This document shows positions 8,592 through 17,987 of a stretch of DNA of 64,000 nt, one piece after another; position 1 is the stretch's first letter; each line of letters opens with the position of its first letter. This DNA comes from Actinomycetota bacterium (GTDB lineage Bacteria > Actinomycetota > Acidimicrobiia > IMCC26256 > PALSA-610): contig SXJP01000014.1 in assembly GCA_005779395.1 (NCBI GenBank), positions 62,001 through 126,000 on the forward strand, written 5' to 3'. The notes under the pieces are model-generated. The model did no database searches. It was not told the origin of the DNA and was given only the letters and a program-made list of their open reading frames with translations. Made by a program: the position numbers and the translations under genes.

Positions 8592-8831
8592 CTAGTCGAT
8601 GTCGATGCGCCGAACGCGAGCCCGCGGTTGGCGTGAACGAGTCCGTTCTTCGACCTGCTCATCTAGCACGGATTCCACGGCATCGAGTACTGAGCGGGCT
8701 GCACCTATTAGTTCACGTGCAGCTTCAACGAGGTGATCAATTGCGTCTGGCTCTAGACCATGGGCTTCGGCACTCGCCGACGTCGAGCGTCGGGACCGTG
8801 CGCTATATCGAGCATCGAACGCTTCGCTCAT
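8592..8831 (-). CDS. Small helical protein of unknown function
   Basis: This 79-residue protein is not recognised. It has a predicted amphipathic central helix (HLVEAARELIGAARSVLDAV) and an arginine-rich tail ending RARVRRIDID. The start overlaps the stop of the ArsA-like gene by four bases (ATGA) and the ROK kinase begins just after its stop, so it is translationally embedded in that operon. The conserved spacing on both sides argues that it is real. A regulatory or scaffold role would be a guess. Confidence 0.6.
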   Translation of the reverse strand: MSEAFDARYSARSRRSTSASAEAHGLEPDAIDHLVEAARELIGAARSVLDAVESVLDEQVEERTRSRQPRARVRRIDID

Positions 8832-10006
8832 CGATTATCTCCCACGCGCGTGAACTCTAGGTGCAATCGGCCATCGATCAACCGCGCGCTTGCAACTTCG
8901 CTGCCGCGTAGCGAGTCTGGGAGGGCCACCGAACGACGATGCGGCCCAACAGCTACTAACAGTTCCTGGTCGACGCGTGCGAGTTCGATTTCGGCTCGCT
9001 CCGAAAATGGAAGATGTACCGACAGAACTGTCTTCTCGCCTGCTGACTCAAGATGCATGGGTTGGATATCTGCAAGGCGCGAAGCTGGGTCGAGTGCGCC
9101 ATACAGCGATGACCCGAATTCGCCCAACGATTCAAGACCAATTACCTCAGACCGCGCTAGCTCTGCGTGCAAAATCGGCAAAGGACTAAATGCAGTTTCA
9201 ATCTGTTCGAGTTGCGTCGACTGACTCTGGCGCCACGAAGCGAAGAATTCATCACTGACCGACTCCGGTAGAAGTTTGTTAGCGACTACCGCATCGACGT
9301 GATACCCGAACAGCGACAAGTACGTGAAGGTGCGCCGCGCTTCTGCTACGACCATTCTCTCTGCGTTGACAACTAGGCGAGCCGAACAATTACTCCCATC
9401 GGTTAAGACTTCGCGGACCCCGTCAATACGCGAGTAGAAGCGCTCGATCGCCGAAAAGAAGTTGTCGCTTGCTATCGGCAACTTAGAAATACGAGATATG
9501 ACTGGCCTCGAGATCTTGGCGATACGTCGACTCGGACCAAAGGCCTTGTCCATGTACCACGACATCACGTCGGGTAAAGACAGCAGCCTGATTGTCTCTG
9601 CGGTCGGCGCGCAGTCAACGACTATCAGGTCGTAGTCAGGGTTCGTGGCGTGTGCCTTTAGATCGGCTAACGCGAATACCTCGTCGAGACCAGGAATAAC
9701 TGCAAGTTCCTCTGCTTCGATCGAATCGGCTCCGGCCCACCCGAGCACCTGCACGAAATACTCGCGTATTTCGGACCACGCCTGCTCAAAGCGGAGCCGC
9801 GCATCTAACTGCTGAGCAAACAGCCGAGGACCTAAGACTGTGACAGAGTCGGATATCGGAGCGTCGAACGCGTCGCTCAAGCTGTGAGCCGGATCTGTTG
9901 AGACAACAATCGTTCGCAGGCCTCGGCTAGCAGCATGTGCCGCCGTTGCAGCCGCAACGGTCGTCTTGCCTACACCGCCCTTGCCGGTCACGAGAAGTAT
10001 CCGCAT
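8828..10006 (-). CDS. ArsA/GET3-family ATPase
   Basis: This 392-residue ATPase has the deviant Walker A motif GKGGVGKTT at residues 8-16, the switch STDPAHSLSDAF near residues 36-47 and VVDCAPTAETIRLL near residues 152-165. The family includes arsenite pump ATPases and tail-anchored protein chaperones; actinobacterial members act in envelope biology and stress rather than arsenic export. Only one such gene is here, not the tandem pair seen in mycobacteria, and no arsB partner is nearby. TAGAGT precedes the ATG by eight bases, which may be a -10 element for a nearly leaderless mRNA. Confidence 0.8.
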   Translation of the reverse strand: MRILLVTGKGGVGKTTVAAATAAHAASRGLRTIVVSTDPAHSLSDAFDAPISDSVTVLGPRLFAQQLDARLRFEQAWSEIREYFVQVLGWAGADSIEAEELAVIPGLDEVFALADLKAHATNPDYDLIVVDCAPTAETIRLLSLPDVMSWYMDKAFGPSRRIAKISRPVISRISKLPIASDNFFSAIERFYSRIDGVREVLTDGSNCSARLVVNAERMVVAEARRTFTYLSLFGYHVDAVVANKLLPESVSDEFFASWRQSQSTQLEQIETAFSPLPILHAELARSEVIGLESLGEFGSSLYGALDPASRLADIQPMHLESAGEKTVLSVHLPFSERAEIELARVDQELLVAVGPHRRSVALPDSLRGSEVASARLIDGRLHLEFTRVGDNR

Positions 10007-10093
10007 CGGGCGCGACTCTAACGGGGTCCGCGGCTGACAGTTCTAAGGCGCCAACACGGGAAACAACTGCGTCGGGCTCAGAAGGTGCTTGCG

Positions 10094-11185
10094 CTAGGTC
10101 TTGTTGTCGATAGTGATGACTTGCACCCTTGGCTGCTCTGGAGTGCTCGCAGGCAAGAACCACCGAAACCACAAGCGTCCCTCGGAGTGCCCTTGCGTGC
10201 TAATCCAGTTGTGATGTCCAGGATCATGCGCCGCAACAACTATCTCCCAGGAGCCGTCAGTTTCGTAGACAACCTGTGATCCGTTAATAGTTACGCGGTC
10301 ATAGTCATAGTTGTATGTGTGCAGAAATGCATTCCAGAGGCAGAGATTCCAGAACGCGCATTCGGGCGAGCGACCGCTAATCACAAGAGCCTCGTCGGCG
10401 GCGAGTCGGAACGAACCCATCGCATATGCCGCATCGCCGGCGGCCCAACCAAATGTCGTGTTCGGCACCGGATACGGTGGCTCGACCGTATTCGGTTCTC
10501 CGAGAGCGAGCGGTGTGATGTTGGCTTGATCTGCGATCCATGTCTTGACGGCGCTCAAGCGGCTCGCGAGTTCGGCATCTGAAAAGTTCGGGTCGCCCTC
10601 GCCATCGAGGCACTCGATCTGCCACTGCATCCGGGTACCAGATTTCGGTTCGTTGAGATAATCCCGGGTGATCGCACAGACCGCGTCCGGCTCAAGCTGA
10701 ATCGAGTTTCCTGGCTGCGCCGCAGGCGAAAGCAATACTTCAATCGTTCCATCGGGTGCAATCTTGGCGTCGCGTTGATTAGATGATCCGACGATCCGCT
10801 CTGAGTATCTTCCATCGCTCGGACCACCGTAGACAGTCAAGGAAAAGTAGGGAGCATCTCCGGGAATTCCGACAACCCGGTAACTCCGACGCGGGTCGAG
10901 CGCCACGTACTGATAGAACGCATCAGCATTGTCGCCGCCCCACTTCTTGGTGGCGCCAACGATGTCGACGAACCGCGGCTTTTGCGTATCGGGCCACAAG
11001 AACGCATCGCAACCGACTTGCAATATCGTAAATATCCAACGAAACGCCTCGAGTTGCGACTGTTCATCGGGTAGCGCTGGGTCCCCGCATGAGAACCTCT
11101 GCAACAATGTGTTGAGAAGTTCAAGCACTTCGCGAACTGCTGTCGCACTCTCGAGCGGCCGACCCTGGTCTTGTTGCGGTGCCAT
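10094..11185 (-). CDS. DUF1214-domain protein
   Basis: The C-terminal half of this 363-residue protein matches the DUF1214 pattern, with LVISGRSPECAFWNLCLWN, the NGSQVVYETDGSWEIVV beta region, PGHHNWISTQGHSEG and the closing GRLWFRWFLP. The N-terminal part (residues 1-90) is helical. No signal peptide is seen, so it is probably cytoplasmic. Such proteins are common in mycobacteria and lipid-degrading actinobacteria; their activity is not established. Its start is only 24 bases from the start of the divergent sulfotransferase gene. Confidence 0.75.
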   Translation of the reverse strand: MAPQQDQGRPLESATAVREVLELLNTLLQRFSCGDPALPDEQSQLEAFRWIFTILQVGCDAFLWPDTQKPRFVDIVGATKKWGGDNADAFYQYVALDPRRSYRVVGIPGDAPYFSLTVYGGPSDGRYSERIVGSSNQRDAKIAPDGTIEVLLSPAAQPGNSIQLEPDAVCAITRDYLNEPKSGTRMQWQIECLDGEGDPNFSDAELASRLSAVKTWIADQANITPLALGEPNTVEPPYPVPNTTFGWAAGDAAYAMGSFRLAADEALVISGRSPECAFWNLCLWNAFLHTYNYDYDRVTINGSQVVYETDGSWEIVVAAHDPGHHNWISTQGHSEGRLWFRWFLPASTPEQPRVQVITIDNKT

Positions 11186-11209
11186 CGCGACTCAGACTAA
11201 ACCAACGGT

Positions 11210-12505
11210 GTGCAGCCAGAATTCGTGCCAACAGTAAGAATCAACGACTACGCCGAGCCCATTTTTTCGGTCGAAGTCGACGCGATCCGCGAGTCGGTGT
11301 CAGATTTTGCTGCCCAACTCCGCCTCGAATCCGAACCGATGCTCGAACAGGCAAGTGCTGAGACAGGACTCGATGATTACGGCGACGAAGGCTTCCGAGC
11401 ACGACTCGACATAATCCTCGGCTCACTCATCAAGGAAGCCGGTCTCTCGCCATTCGGAGTTCTGAGCAACCACACGTTTCTTCTCGGACTGCTCAAGAAC
11501 AGGCTCCAGATCGAGTCACTCATCGCCAAGCATCCAGAAATCTCGGAAATCCCTATCGACCGACCGATCTTCATTGTTGGCCTACCGCGGACTGGCACAA
11601 CCCACCTTCATAATCTGATTTCGTCAGATTCTTCGTTGCGCTCTTTGCCTTACTGGGAGAGCCTTGAGCCTGTGTTGCCCGAGTCGGAACGTCTGATCAC
11701 TCCCGACCCTCGCTACGCCAGAACTCAAGTAGCTGTCGATTGGATAGACGCCGCGATGCCGCTGTTCAAGCGGATGCATGACATGACCGTTAACCATGTC
11801 CACGAAGAAATTCAGTTGCTCGCCATCGACTTTTCATCGATGCTATTCGAGTCGATGGCGCACCTGCCTTCGGTTCGCGACGACTACCTAGCACGCGATC
11901 AAACACCGCATTACGAATACCTCACGAAAATCCTGCAAGTCCTGAACTGGCTAGACGCACGCAAAGCCGAATCCGCTGGTGAACCGCCACGACCGGCGAG
12001 GCGATGGTTGCTGAAGTCTCCGCAACACGGCGAACAACTAAAGGTCCTTGCACGAGTGTTCCCCGACGCTTCGTTTGTGGTGACCCATCGCGATCCTGTC
12101 GCCGTCACGACATCAGTCGCGACGATGGTTACTTACGGTGCGCGGATGTCCGTCGCTAATCCTGACCCAATTGTCTACGGTCGTTACTGGTCCGACCGTG
12201 TCGAGGACCTGCTTCGCGGCGTGGCGACCGACCGAGATTTGTTGCCCGATTCGCGCACGATCGATGTGTGTTTCGATGATTTCATGCGAGATGACGTCGC
12301 CATGGTGAAGCGAGTCTTTGAAGTGTGCGACCAGCCGTTTTCACCAAGTGCAGAGGTTGCGATGCACGCATTTATGGAGAGGCACCCGCGAGGACGGCAC
12401 GGCACGGTGGTCTATACCCTCGAAGATTTCGGAGTCGATCCCGACGAACGTCGCAAAGCTCTTGCGTTCTATTCCGACAAGTTCGGAGTTGGCCGATCGG
12501 CCTAG
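11210..12505 (+). CDS. Sulfotransferase family protein
   Basis: This 431-residue protein carries the PAPS-binding loop FIVGLPRTGTTHLHNL (loop residues about 124-131) and the downstream KSPQHGEQLKVL and FVVTHRDPVAV motifs that bind the 3'-phosphate. Family members transfer sulfate from PAPS to hydroxyls of lipids, sterols or glycans. Start GTG 11210 is the longest possible; there is no Shine-Dalgarno and only 24 bases separate it from the divergent DUF1214 start, so the promoter must overlap coding sequence. Steroid or lipid sulfation is possible from context but not shown. The end overlaps the SRPBCC gene stop by four bases. Confidence 0.8.
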   Translation: MQPEFVPTVRINDYAEPIFSVEVDAIRESVSDFAAQLRLESEPMLEQASAETGLDDYGDEGFRARLDIILGSLIKEAGLSPFGVLSNHTFLLGLLKNRLQIESLIAKHPEISEIPIDRPIFIVGLPRTGTTHLHNLISSDSSLRSLPYWESLEPVLPESERLITPDPRYARTQVAVDWIDAAMPLFKRMHDMTVNHVHEEIQLLAIDFSSMLFESMAHLPSVRDDYLARDQTPHYEYLTKILQVLNWLDARKAESAGEPPRPARRWLLKSPQHGEQLKVLARVFPDASFVVTHRDPVAVTTSVATMVTYGARMSVANPDPIVYGRYWSDRVEDLLRGVATDRDLLPDSRTIDVCFDDFMRDDVAMVKRVFEVCDQPFSPSAEVAMHAFMERHPRGRHGTVVYTLEDFGVDPDERRKALAFYSDKFGVGRSA

Positions 12506-12957
12506 GCGACAGACTCGATGTGTTTTTTTAGTTCCTTCAGTGCTGTACCCATGATCAACGAAGCCGCACGACGTTTGACGAGGCCGGGGAGAGGTACCGC
12601 GACTTCTACCGCTAGGTCGTAATGCACCCGAGTGCTTGGGCTGGCATCTGTGTCTGGGTCTGCCTCGAACCGATAGCTACCGTCGAGCCTGCGCAAAAGG
12701 TCGCCTTCTACGAAGTGCCAACTGAACTCCGCGGGCAGCGCGCTGTAGTCGTACTCCAAGGTGTAGCGCACGCTCTTTCCTAGAGCTGCGGCGCGAAATT
12801 CGACTTGCGCGCCCCTGCCCTCTGAATCAACCTCGATGACCTTTGCGGCTTTGACATCTTTGGCCCATTCGGGGTAGCGCTCGAAATCGAGAGCGATTTC
12901 GAGGCACCTTTGCGCGCTCGCCTCAATTCTGATGCGCTCACTAGCTGTGTCTGTCAC
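12502..12957 (-). CDS. SRPBCC (START/polyketide cyclase-like) protein
   Basis: The product of 151 residues is a small ligand-binding SRPBCC fold: RIRIEASAQRCLEIALDFERYPEW is the canonical opening (shown in part as ALDFERYPEWAKDVK), followed by the beta sheet and a C-terminal helix GTALKELKKHIESV. It probably binds a hydrophobic ligand. GTG 12957 is chosen because AGGAG lies five bases before it; this makes a 17-base overlap with the upstream membrane-protein gene. A longer frame to 13026 would add residues that are not part of the fold. Confidence 0.75.
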   Translation of the reverse strand: MTDTASERIRIEASAQRCLEIALDFERYPEWAKDVKAAKVIEVDSEGRGAQVEFRAAALGKSVRYTLEYDYSALPAEFSWHFVEGDLLRRLDGSYRFEADPDTDASPSTRVHYDLAVEVAVPLPGLVKRRAASLIMGTALKELKKHIESVA

Positions 12958-13414
12958 TCTTGCTCCTAGATCTACGATTGTCAGTTCGTTCTGGGTAAGT
13001 GCCGTGGCGCGCTCCCCATAGGCCACAAAATCCGATGGGCAGCATGTTCACTAGAAACCCGACAGGATTAGTGCCGAGCGTCGCAATCGTTACGCCAAGT
13101 ACTGCGACGCAGATTGCGAGTAGCCGGATACGCACTTGCTTAGGTGCAGATCCTTGCAGGAAAAAGAGGCTAGCGACAGCGATTTCATCGCCTTTTGCAC
13201 TCCGAATGGCGGCCTGAGTGAATCCGACTACCCATATTCCGAGCGCAATTACGAACCATGCGAGGGCGACTCCGATCGCAGCAGCGTTGCCGCCTGCTAG
13301 TCCCGACGCTCCCCAGGCTGCTACCAAGCAATAAATTGTGCTGAAACCAACCGAGGCCGCGACTGTCGCTCGGCCCGGGACCCCGTCTGCGAGACCAAGC
13401 GAAAGAATGCTCAT
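12941..13414 (-). CDS. Small multi-pass membrane protein
   Basis: This 157-residue protein has about four hydrophobic segments (TIYCLVAAWGASGLAGG, AIGVALAWFVIALGIWVVGF, LLAICVAVLGVTIATLG, FLVNMLPIGFCGLWGA) and a basic C-terminus, RRSRSKSDRHS. No family is recognised. It overlaps the PimB-like gene by four bases (ATGA) upstream and the SRPBCC gene by 17 bases downstream. That placement suggests cell-envelope lipid metabolism, by inference. Confidence 0.65.
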   Translation of the reverse strand: MSILSLGLADGVPGRATVAASVGFSTIYCLVAAWGASGLAGGNAAAIGVALAWFVIALGIWVVGFTQAAIRSAKGDEIAVASLFFLQGSAPKQVRIRLLAICVAVLGVTIATLGTNPVGFLVNMLPIGFCGLWGARHGTYPERTDNRRSRSKSDRHS

Positions 13415-14556
13415 GCAGACCGCATCTCAAGGACGGACAGGTCCCCTTCGGCGAGGCGCGCGAGCGGCTGCGTAAGTGCCGTGTAATCGAAAGAACCTAC
13501 CGCCCGCGAGCGAGCTGCTGCACCGAACTTCGATCTCAACTCGGCATCGTTCAGCAATCGACTTAGCGTTGCCGCAACTTCGTCGACACTCCGCGGGTCA
13601 ACTACGAAACCTGTTTCGCCATCGACGACAGCCTCATGCGATCCCCCGCTACGGCCGGCCACTACAGGGACACCACACGCTTGCGCCTCGACAAACACGA
13701 TCCCGAAACCTTCTGCTTCGAGTCCGCCCCAGCGGTCACGGCACAACATCGCGAACACGTCAGCCATGCCGAAAACTTGAGCGAGTTCGGAGTCTGGGAT
13801 CCTTCCCAAGAATTTGACTCGATCCGTGATGCCGCGTTCGGCGACGCGGCGCCGTAGGCGGGCTTCGTCACGGCCAACGCCTCCGATGCCGAGACAGACT
13901 TCTGTGTCGAGGCTTGCGACTGCGTCGATGAGGACATCGAACCCTTTGCGCGGCACGAGCCTCGACTGTCCGAGAATCAGTGGCCGTTCAGCATCGAATC
14001 CATAACGAGCACGCGCCGCGGCTTTTTCGACATTGTCTGGCGGGAAAAAACGCGCTGTGTCGATGCCACACGGAAGTTCAAGAATCCGCAAAGGCGCGGC
14101 TGCAGCCCGGAGGCATTCTGTTGCCGGGTACCCACCGAACGCAAGTACACCCGTCGCAGAACGCAACACTCGGCGCGCAACGAGGTTCCCGATAGGAAAT
14201 CTTCCAGGAACTGTGATCTCTGCGCCGTGAGCCAATACAACTACCGGCGTGTCTCGATCGAGCCGAGGGATAATGAGACCGAGTGGGAGCATCGGATCGA
14301 CGAACACGATGTCTGCATCGATCTCTCTAATCATCGAGTTCACGCGGCTAATAAGCCATGGGTGAGGTAGGAGCACCGGTTCTCGTACGCGTTCAACCCT
14401 GAACCGCTGTTCGGCATCCCAGGTCTTAGCTCCTGGGTGGGCCGTCGTAAGTACGGTCGTCTGGCTCGGATCGAGGCGGCGCCAGAACTCCCACAGAACC
14501 GACTGAATGCCACCGAGTTTCGGCGGGAAGTCGTTCGTCACTAACAGCGAGGCCAT
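13411..14556 (-). CDS. pimB: GT4 glycosyltransferase, PimB-like mannosyltransferase
   Basis: This 381-residue GT-B enzyme starts LLVTNDFPPKLGGIQSVLWE, almost the signature start of actinobacterial PimB' (GDP-mannose-dependent phosphatidylinositol monomannoside mannosyltransferase). The donor-site GQSRLVPRKGFDVLIDA and the EX7E motif in EGFGIVFVEAQACG are intact. PimB' adds the second mannose to phosphatidylinositol in the inner membrane, cytoplasmic side. It heads a run with a membrane protein and an SRPBCC protein, linked by overlaps. The specific acceptor is inferred from similarity. Confidence 0.75.
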   Translation of the reverse strand: MASLLVTNDFPPKLGGIQSVLWEFWRRLDPSQTTVLTTAHPGAKTWDAEQRFRVERVREPVLLPHPWLISRVNSMIREIDADIVFVDPMLPLGLIIPRLDRDTPVVVLAHGAEITVPGRFPIGNLVARRVLRSATGVLAFGGYPATECLRAAAAPLRILELPCGIDTARFFPPDNVEKAAARARYGFDAERPLILGQSRLVPRKGFDVLIDAVASLDTEVCLGIGGVGRDEARLRRRVAERGITDRVKFLGRIPDSELAQVFGMADVFAMLCRDRWGGLEAEGFGIVFVEAQACGVPVVAGRSGGSHEAVVDGETGFVVDPRSVDEVAATLSRLLNDAELRSKFGAAARSRAVGSFDYTALTQPLARLAEGDLSVLEMRSA

Positions 14557-14592
14557 CGGAGCGATGCTACGGGTACAGCGACCGCGTTCTGC

Positions 14593-15774
14593 TCAACTCC
14601 GACGAAGTCCTGGAGCAGAACGCAAATAGGTGATGCCGACGATTGCTAACACCGCCGAGGTCCCGAACATCCACCTGTAGCCGAAGCTCTCAGCTATCAC
14701 TCCGCAAATGAAGCCACCTAGTCCCATCGCTAGATCAAAGGCCGCCGAAAAAGTTCCGACGACCGATGCGCGCTCAGAGTCGTTCACGCCAGACAAAGCA
14801 AGCACCAACAGCGCCGGATAAGCAAGGGACTGGCCAATCGCGAATACCGCCGTTCCGAGATAGAGACCAACGGCGCTGTGAAGGATCACCACAAGCGCAA
14901 TACCCGCGGATCCAAATCCGAGTGCGAAGGTCCCTGCCACTATTGGACCGAGACGATCGGGCAGAGTCGCCCCGACGACTCGAATGCCGAGAACTATGGC
15001 TCCGTAAATGAAGAACACCGCACCGACATTTTCGATGCCGAGGTCGTCGCGGGCGTAAAGCTTTACGAAACCGCTCCAGCCAGCGAGACTCACGAACCCT
15101 AGGAACAACACCAAACCAGGCCCCAGCGCCGAGCGGTGCAACAAAGCACCACCCTTCGCTGGCGGTGGTGGTCTGTCGTCTACTTCAGAAACAAAAAGAC
15201 CTATGGTCGCAGCGATCGCGGAAATACCAGCCGCTACCACCCAGCACAAAATAAAGCGCTCTTTTCGGCCACCTAGCAGTACCTCGCCCAATACTGGACC
15301 GAGCGAGAGGCCTCCGTAGACAGCGATCGACCAGTAGCTGAGTGCTTCGCCGCGGCGGTCTGCTGGCGCACGATCGGTAATCATCGTGGCTGCCCCGACA
15401 AAAAACGCAGCCTCTCCAAGTCCTGCTGCCGCTCTCATAGCAAGGAACCATCCGAACGTGTCGAACGCGCCGTAGCTAGCGGTTGCCGCTGCTACAGAAA
15501 TCGCACCGCCGATAAGGAGAGGCCGACGGCCGATCGTGTCTCCGACTCTTCCGATTATCGGTCGCAGAATGATGGCGCCTGCAGCGAAGAAGCCAAAGCT
15601 GACTCCGACTGCTGAGTCATCTAACCCAAGACGGTCCTTTACGTAAGGGCCAAACACCGGATTAAGCATGGCGAGGGCTATGAAATAGGCGAGGCCACTA
15701 GCGACGATCAACGCGAATGGCAGTGTTATCAGCTTTTCCCGGCTTACGCGAATTTTACTGTTTCGAGCACTCAA
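14593..15774 (-). CDS. Major facilitator superfamily transporter
   Basis: This 393-residue protein has about 12 hydrophobic segments and the MFS signature between helices 2 and 3 (GRVGDTIGRRPLL). A central cytoplasmic loop (SEVDDRPPPPAKGG) divides the two halves. It most likely exports or imports a small molecule; the substrate is not evident. It starts at TTG 15774, overlapping the stop of the upstream flavoprotein gene by four bases (TTGA), so the two are coupled. Confidence 0.8.
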   Translation of the reverse strand: MSARNSKIRVSREKLITLPFALIVASGLAYFIALAMLNPVFGPYVKDRLGLDDSAVGVSFGFFAAGAIILRPIIGRVGDTIGRRPLLIGGAISVAAATASYGAFDTFGWFLAMRAAAGLGEAAFFVGAATMITDRAPADRRGEALSYWSIAVYGGLSLGPVLGEVLLGGRKERFILCWVVAAGISAIAATIGLFVSEVDDRPPPPAKGGALLHRSALGPGLVLFLGFVSLAGWSGFVKLYARDDLGIENVGAVFFIYGAIVLGIRVVGATLPDRLGPIVAGTFALGFGSAGIALVVILHSAVGLYLGTAVFAIGQSLAYPALLVLALSGVNDSERASVVGTFSAAFDLAMGLGGFICGVIAESFGYRWMFGTSAVLAIVGITYLRSAPGLRRS

Positions 15775-16970
15775 CTTTGCGCCCTCTCTAGAGCATCAGC
15801 CCAGGACGCACGTTCGGCGATCATCCTTCGATATTGCATTATCTGTCGCGCTTGGGAGAAGCCGATCGCGCCAACTATGCGGTCGCTGTTCCCGAAGATG
15901 GCTACGAACTTCGACTCGCTCAAGTCTCCGTGCGCAATCACCTGTTCGCACGTCGGATCGATTCGGCCGACGCACTGGATCTTGGTGTCGTACTGGTCGC
16001 TCCACACAAACGGGACTGGAACAAAGTCGGCTCGGGTGTCATTGACGATTTGCTCAGCTACATGACCAGCCTGTTCGACAGCGTTCGTCCAATGCTCTAG
16101 CCGCATCAACTCGCCATCGAACAGTGCATTTGGCCACCGTGCAACATCGCCTATCGCGTAGATGCCAGGAGCTGCTGCGCACGTTGAATCGCACACGACA
16201 CCATCCGCTAGTTGAAGGCCGCTTGTCTCGAGCCATTCGACACGTGGCGATGCGCCAACGCCTACGACTACAACTTCTGAGTCAATTCGACGGCCGTCAG
16301 CGAGCACGACACCGCCGTGGTCAACATTGACGACGCCGATTCCCAATTCGAAAGCGACCCCGTTTGCTCGATGCAGTGCTGCACACGCCGCCCCTATCGA
16401 CTCACCGAGTCCTCTGATCATTGGTTGCGGGAGCACATCGATCACGGTTACCGAGAGTCCTAGACCGCGGCATGCTGCTGCGATCTCCATGCCGATGAAA
16501 CCGGCACCGATCACGGCGACCGTCCCGTTGGCTGAGTCGAGTGCATCTCTAAGCCTCGCTGCATCTTCGATCGTTCGAAGCTGATGTACCGTCTCTAAAT
16601 CTGGCTGCGCAACACTCAGCGGCAGACTTCGAGGTCGCGCTCCTGTCGCTATAACCACAGCGTCGGAGGAGACCGTCGAACCTGAATCAAGAGCGACACA
16701 ACGAGTTGCCACATCCAAGGACGTTGCGCGCTCGCCAAGACGCAAGTCGAGGCTTAGAGCGCCGAGACCTTCCTTGCTCAGCCGCAGAGCCGGAGCATCC
16801 GACTTGCCGATGAGGAAGTCTTTCGACAACGGTGGCCGATCGTATGGTTCATGCTGTTCAGCTCCGATCGCTGTGATCCGACCCGAATACCCCAAACGCC
16901 TGAGAGCCTCTGCGCATCGCAAACCTGCGAGACTCATCCCGACGATTGTCACAGAGCCAGGCAGAGTCAC
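15771..16970 (-). CDS. FAD-dependent NAD(P)H:ferredoxin/rubredoxin reductase-like protein
   Basis: About 399 residues from GTG 16970. The protein has the FAD Rossmann motif VTIVGMSLAGLRCAEAL, a PYDRPPLSKDFL segment, VIATGARPRSL, the NAD-binding VAVIGAGFIGMEIAAACRGLG motif, and YAIGDVARW near the C-terminus. These mark the ferredoxin reductase family that passes electrons to P450s or Rieske oxygenases. The frame is open to 17090 but the extra 40 residues precede the Rossmann strand and look non-coding, so GTG 16970 is preferred. No ferredoxin is adjacent. A P450 lies at 59.7-60.8 kb, but a partnership is speculative. Confidence 0.8.
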   Translation of the reverse strand: MTLPGSVTIVGMSLAGLRCAEALRRLGYSGRITAIGAEQHEPYDRPPLSKDFLIGKSDAPALRLSKEGLGALSLDLRLGERATSLDVATRCVALDSGSTVSSDAVVIATGARPRSLPLSVAQPDLETVHQLRTIEDAARLRDALDSANGTVAVIGAGFIGMEIAAACRGLGLSVTVIDVLPQPMIRGLGESIGAACAALHRANGVAFELGIGVVNVDHGGVVLADGRRIDSEVVVVGVGASPRVEWLETSGLQLADGVVCDSTCAAAPGIYAIGDVARWPNALFDGELMRLEHWTNAVEQAGHVAEQIVNDTRADFVPVPFVWSDQYDTKIQCVGRIDPTCEQVIAHGDLSESKFVAIFGNSDRIVGAIGFSQARQIMQYRRMIAERASWADALERAQS

Positions 16971-17035
16971 TGCTTTAGAAACTACGCGACGTGTCGTGAC
17001 ATCTCGTTTCGTTCCACGAAGATCATCCAGAAACA

Positions 17036-17049
17036 TGACACAGTCGTCA
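17036..17049. promoter_or_regulatory. Weak TGAC-N6-GTCA inverted repeat
   Basis: TGACACAGTCGTCA sits between the flavoprotein gene and the divergent crotonase gene. It keeps the TGAC-N6-GTCA core and spacing of the three strong repeats found at 42.9, 54.1 and 60.9 kb but lacks their outer bases. It could be a degenerate copy or chance. Confidence 0.25.
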
Positions 17050-17122
17050 GCATCCAATACGGTACAGACCTTAGACACGAGCGAACGCAACTACGCGTGC
17101 ACGAGAGACTTCGAGGTCGACG

Positions 17123-17977
17123 ATGACAACCACGGGTACTGAACCAGAAGATTTCGCTGCGCGCGCTCTCGCCGAGCTGCCTACGAGACTTGAAGATGGA
17201 GTGCTCTGGATCACGATCAACCGGCCGGAGTCCGCGAACGCGATTCCGTTCTATGTGCGCGACCGCCTGATCACAATTTTTCGCGATGCCCACGTTGACT
17301 TAGCTGTGCGCTGCGTTGTGCTGACAGCTGCTGGCGAACGTCACTTCTGCACAGGGGCCGACCTCTCCGTTCGGCCTCCGATGCCACCAAGCGTTGAAGG
17401 CGCTCCAGATCGTGTCGTCGGACTCGGCATCGACATGATGCGACGCGGATTTCAAACCCTCATGCAAGCAATGCTCGACTGTGAGAAGCCCGTCATAGTC
17501 GCGCTCAACGGCACAGCGGCTGGCGGAGGTTCGATGCTCACGCTCGCCGCCGACCTCGTCATCGCCGCGGAGAATTCAAAACTCATCCAGATCTTCATTC
17601 GCCGTGGTCTAGTGCCAGATGGTGGAGTCGCCTACCTTCTGCCCCGAATTGTCGGCATGCACAAAGCAAAGGAACTGATCTTCTTTGGTGATGACCTAGG
17701 CGCAGACGAGATGTTGCGACTTGGGATAGCAAATAGGGTTGTTCCCGCAGCGGACCTCGAATCGGCCGCTCGCGTGTGGGCAGCGCGCCTGGCGGCTGGT
17801 CCAACTAAGGCAATCGGTTGGAGCAAGAAGTTGCTGCACGACGCGTCAGAACTCTCGCGCCGCGATCTGCTCGAAGAAGAAGCAATGCTCGTCGAGCTCA
17901 ACACTGGAACAAACGACGGCGCCGAAGGCGTGAACAGCTTCAGGGAAAAACGAGCCGTCGAGTTCAAGGGCTGGTGA
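17123..17977 (+). CDS. Enoyl-CoA hydratase/isomerase family protein
   Basis: This 284-residue crotonase has an N-terminal extension of about 25 residues, then ITINRPESANAI, the first oxyanion-hole segment ERHFCTGADLS and the second ALNGTAAGGGSML. A C-terminal KRAVEFKGW follows. It would hydrate or isomerise an enoyl-CoA. GAGG six bases before the ATG supports the start. The Ltp2-like aldolase starts 10 bases later, so this hydratase may make the hydroxyacyl-CoA that the aldolase cleaves, as in the cholesterol side-chain pathway. That order of reactions is inference. Confidence 0.8.
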   Translation: MTTTGTEPEDFAARALAELPTRLEDGVLWITINRPESANAIPFYVRDRLITIFRDAHVDLAVRCVVLTAAGERHFCTGADLSVRPPMPPSVEGAPDRVVGLGIDMMRRGFQTLMQAMLDCEKPVIVALNGTAAGGGSMLTLAADLVIAAENSKLIQIFIRRGLVPDGGVAYLLPRIVGMHKAKELIFFGDDLGADEMLRLGIANRVVPAADLESAARVWAARLAAGPTKAIGWSKKLLHDASELSRRDLLEEEAMLVELNTGTNDGAEGVNSFREKRAVEFKGW

Positions 17978-17987
17978 CAAGTTGCAG

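Noticed and set aside
16971..17090. 40-residue N-terminal extension of the ferredoxin-reductase-like protein
   Set aside because: The Rossmann strand begins just after GTG 16970 and the extension shows no conserved features.
17123..17977. Crotonase as EchA20
   Set aside because: Its oxyanion-hole and C-terminal segments look like an ordinary hydratase and do not follow EchA20 as I recall it.
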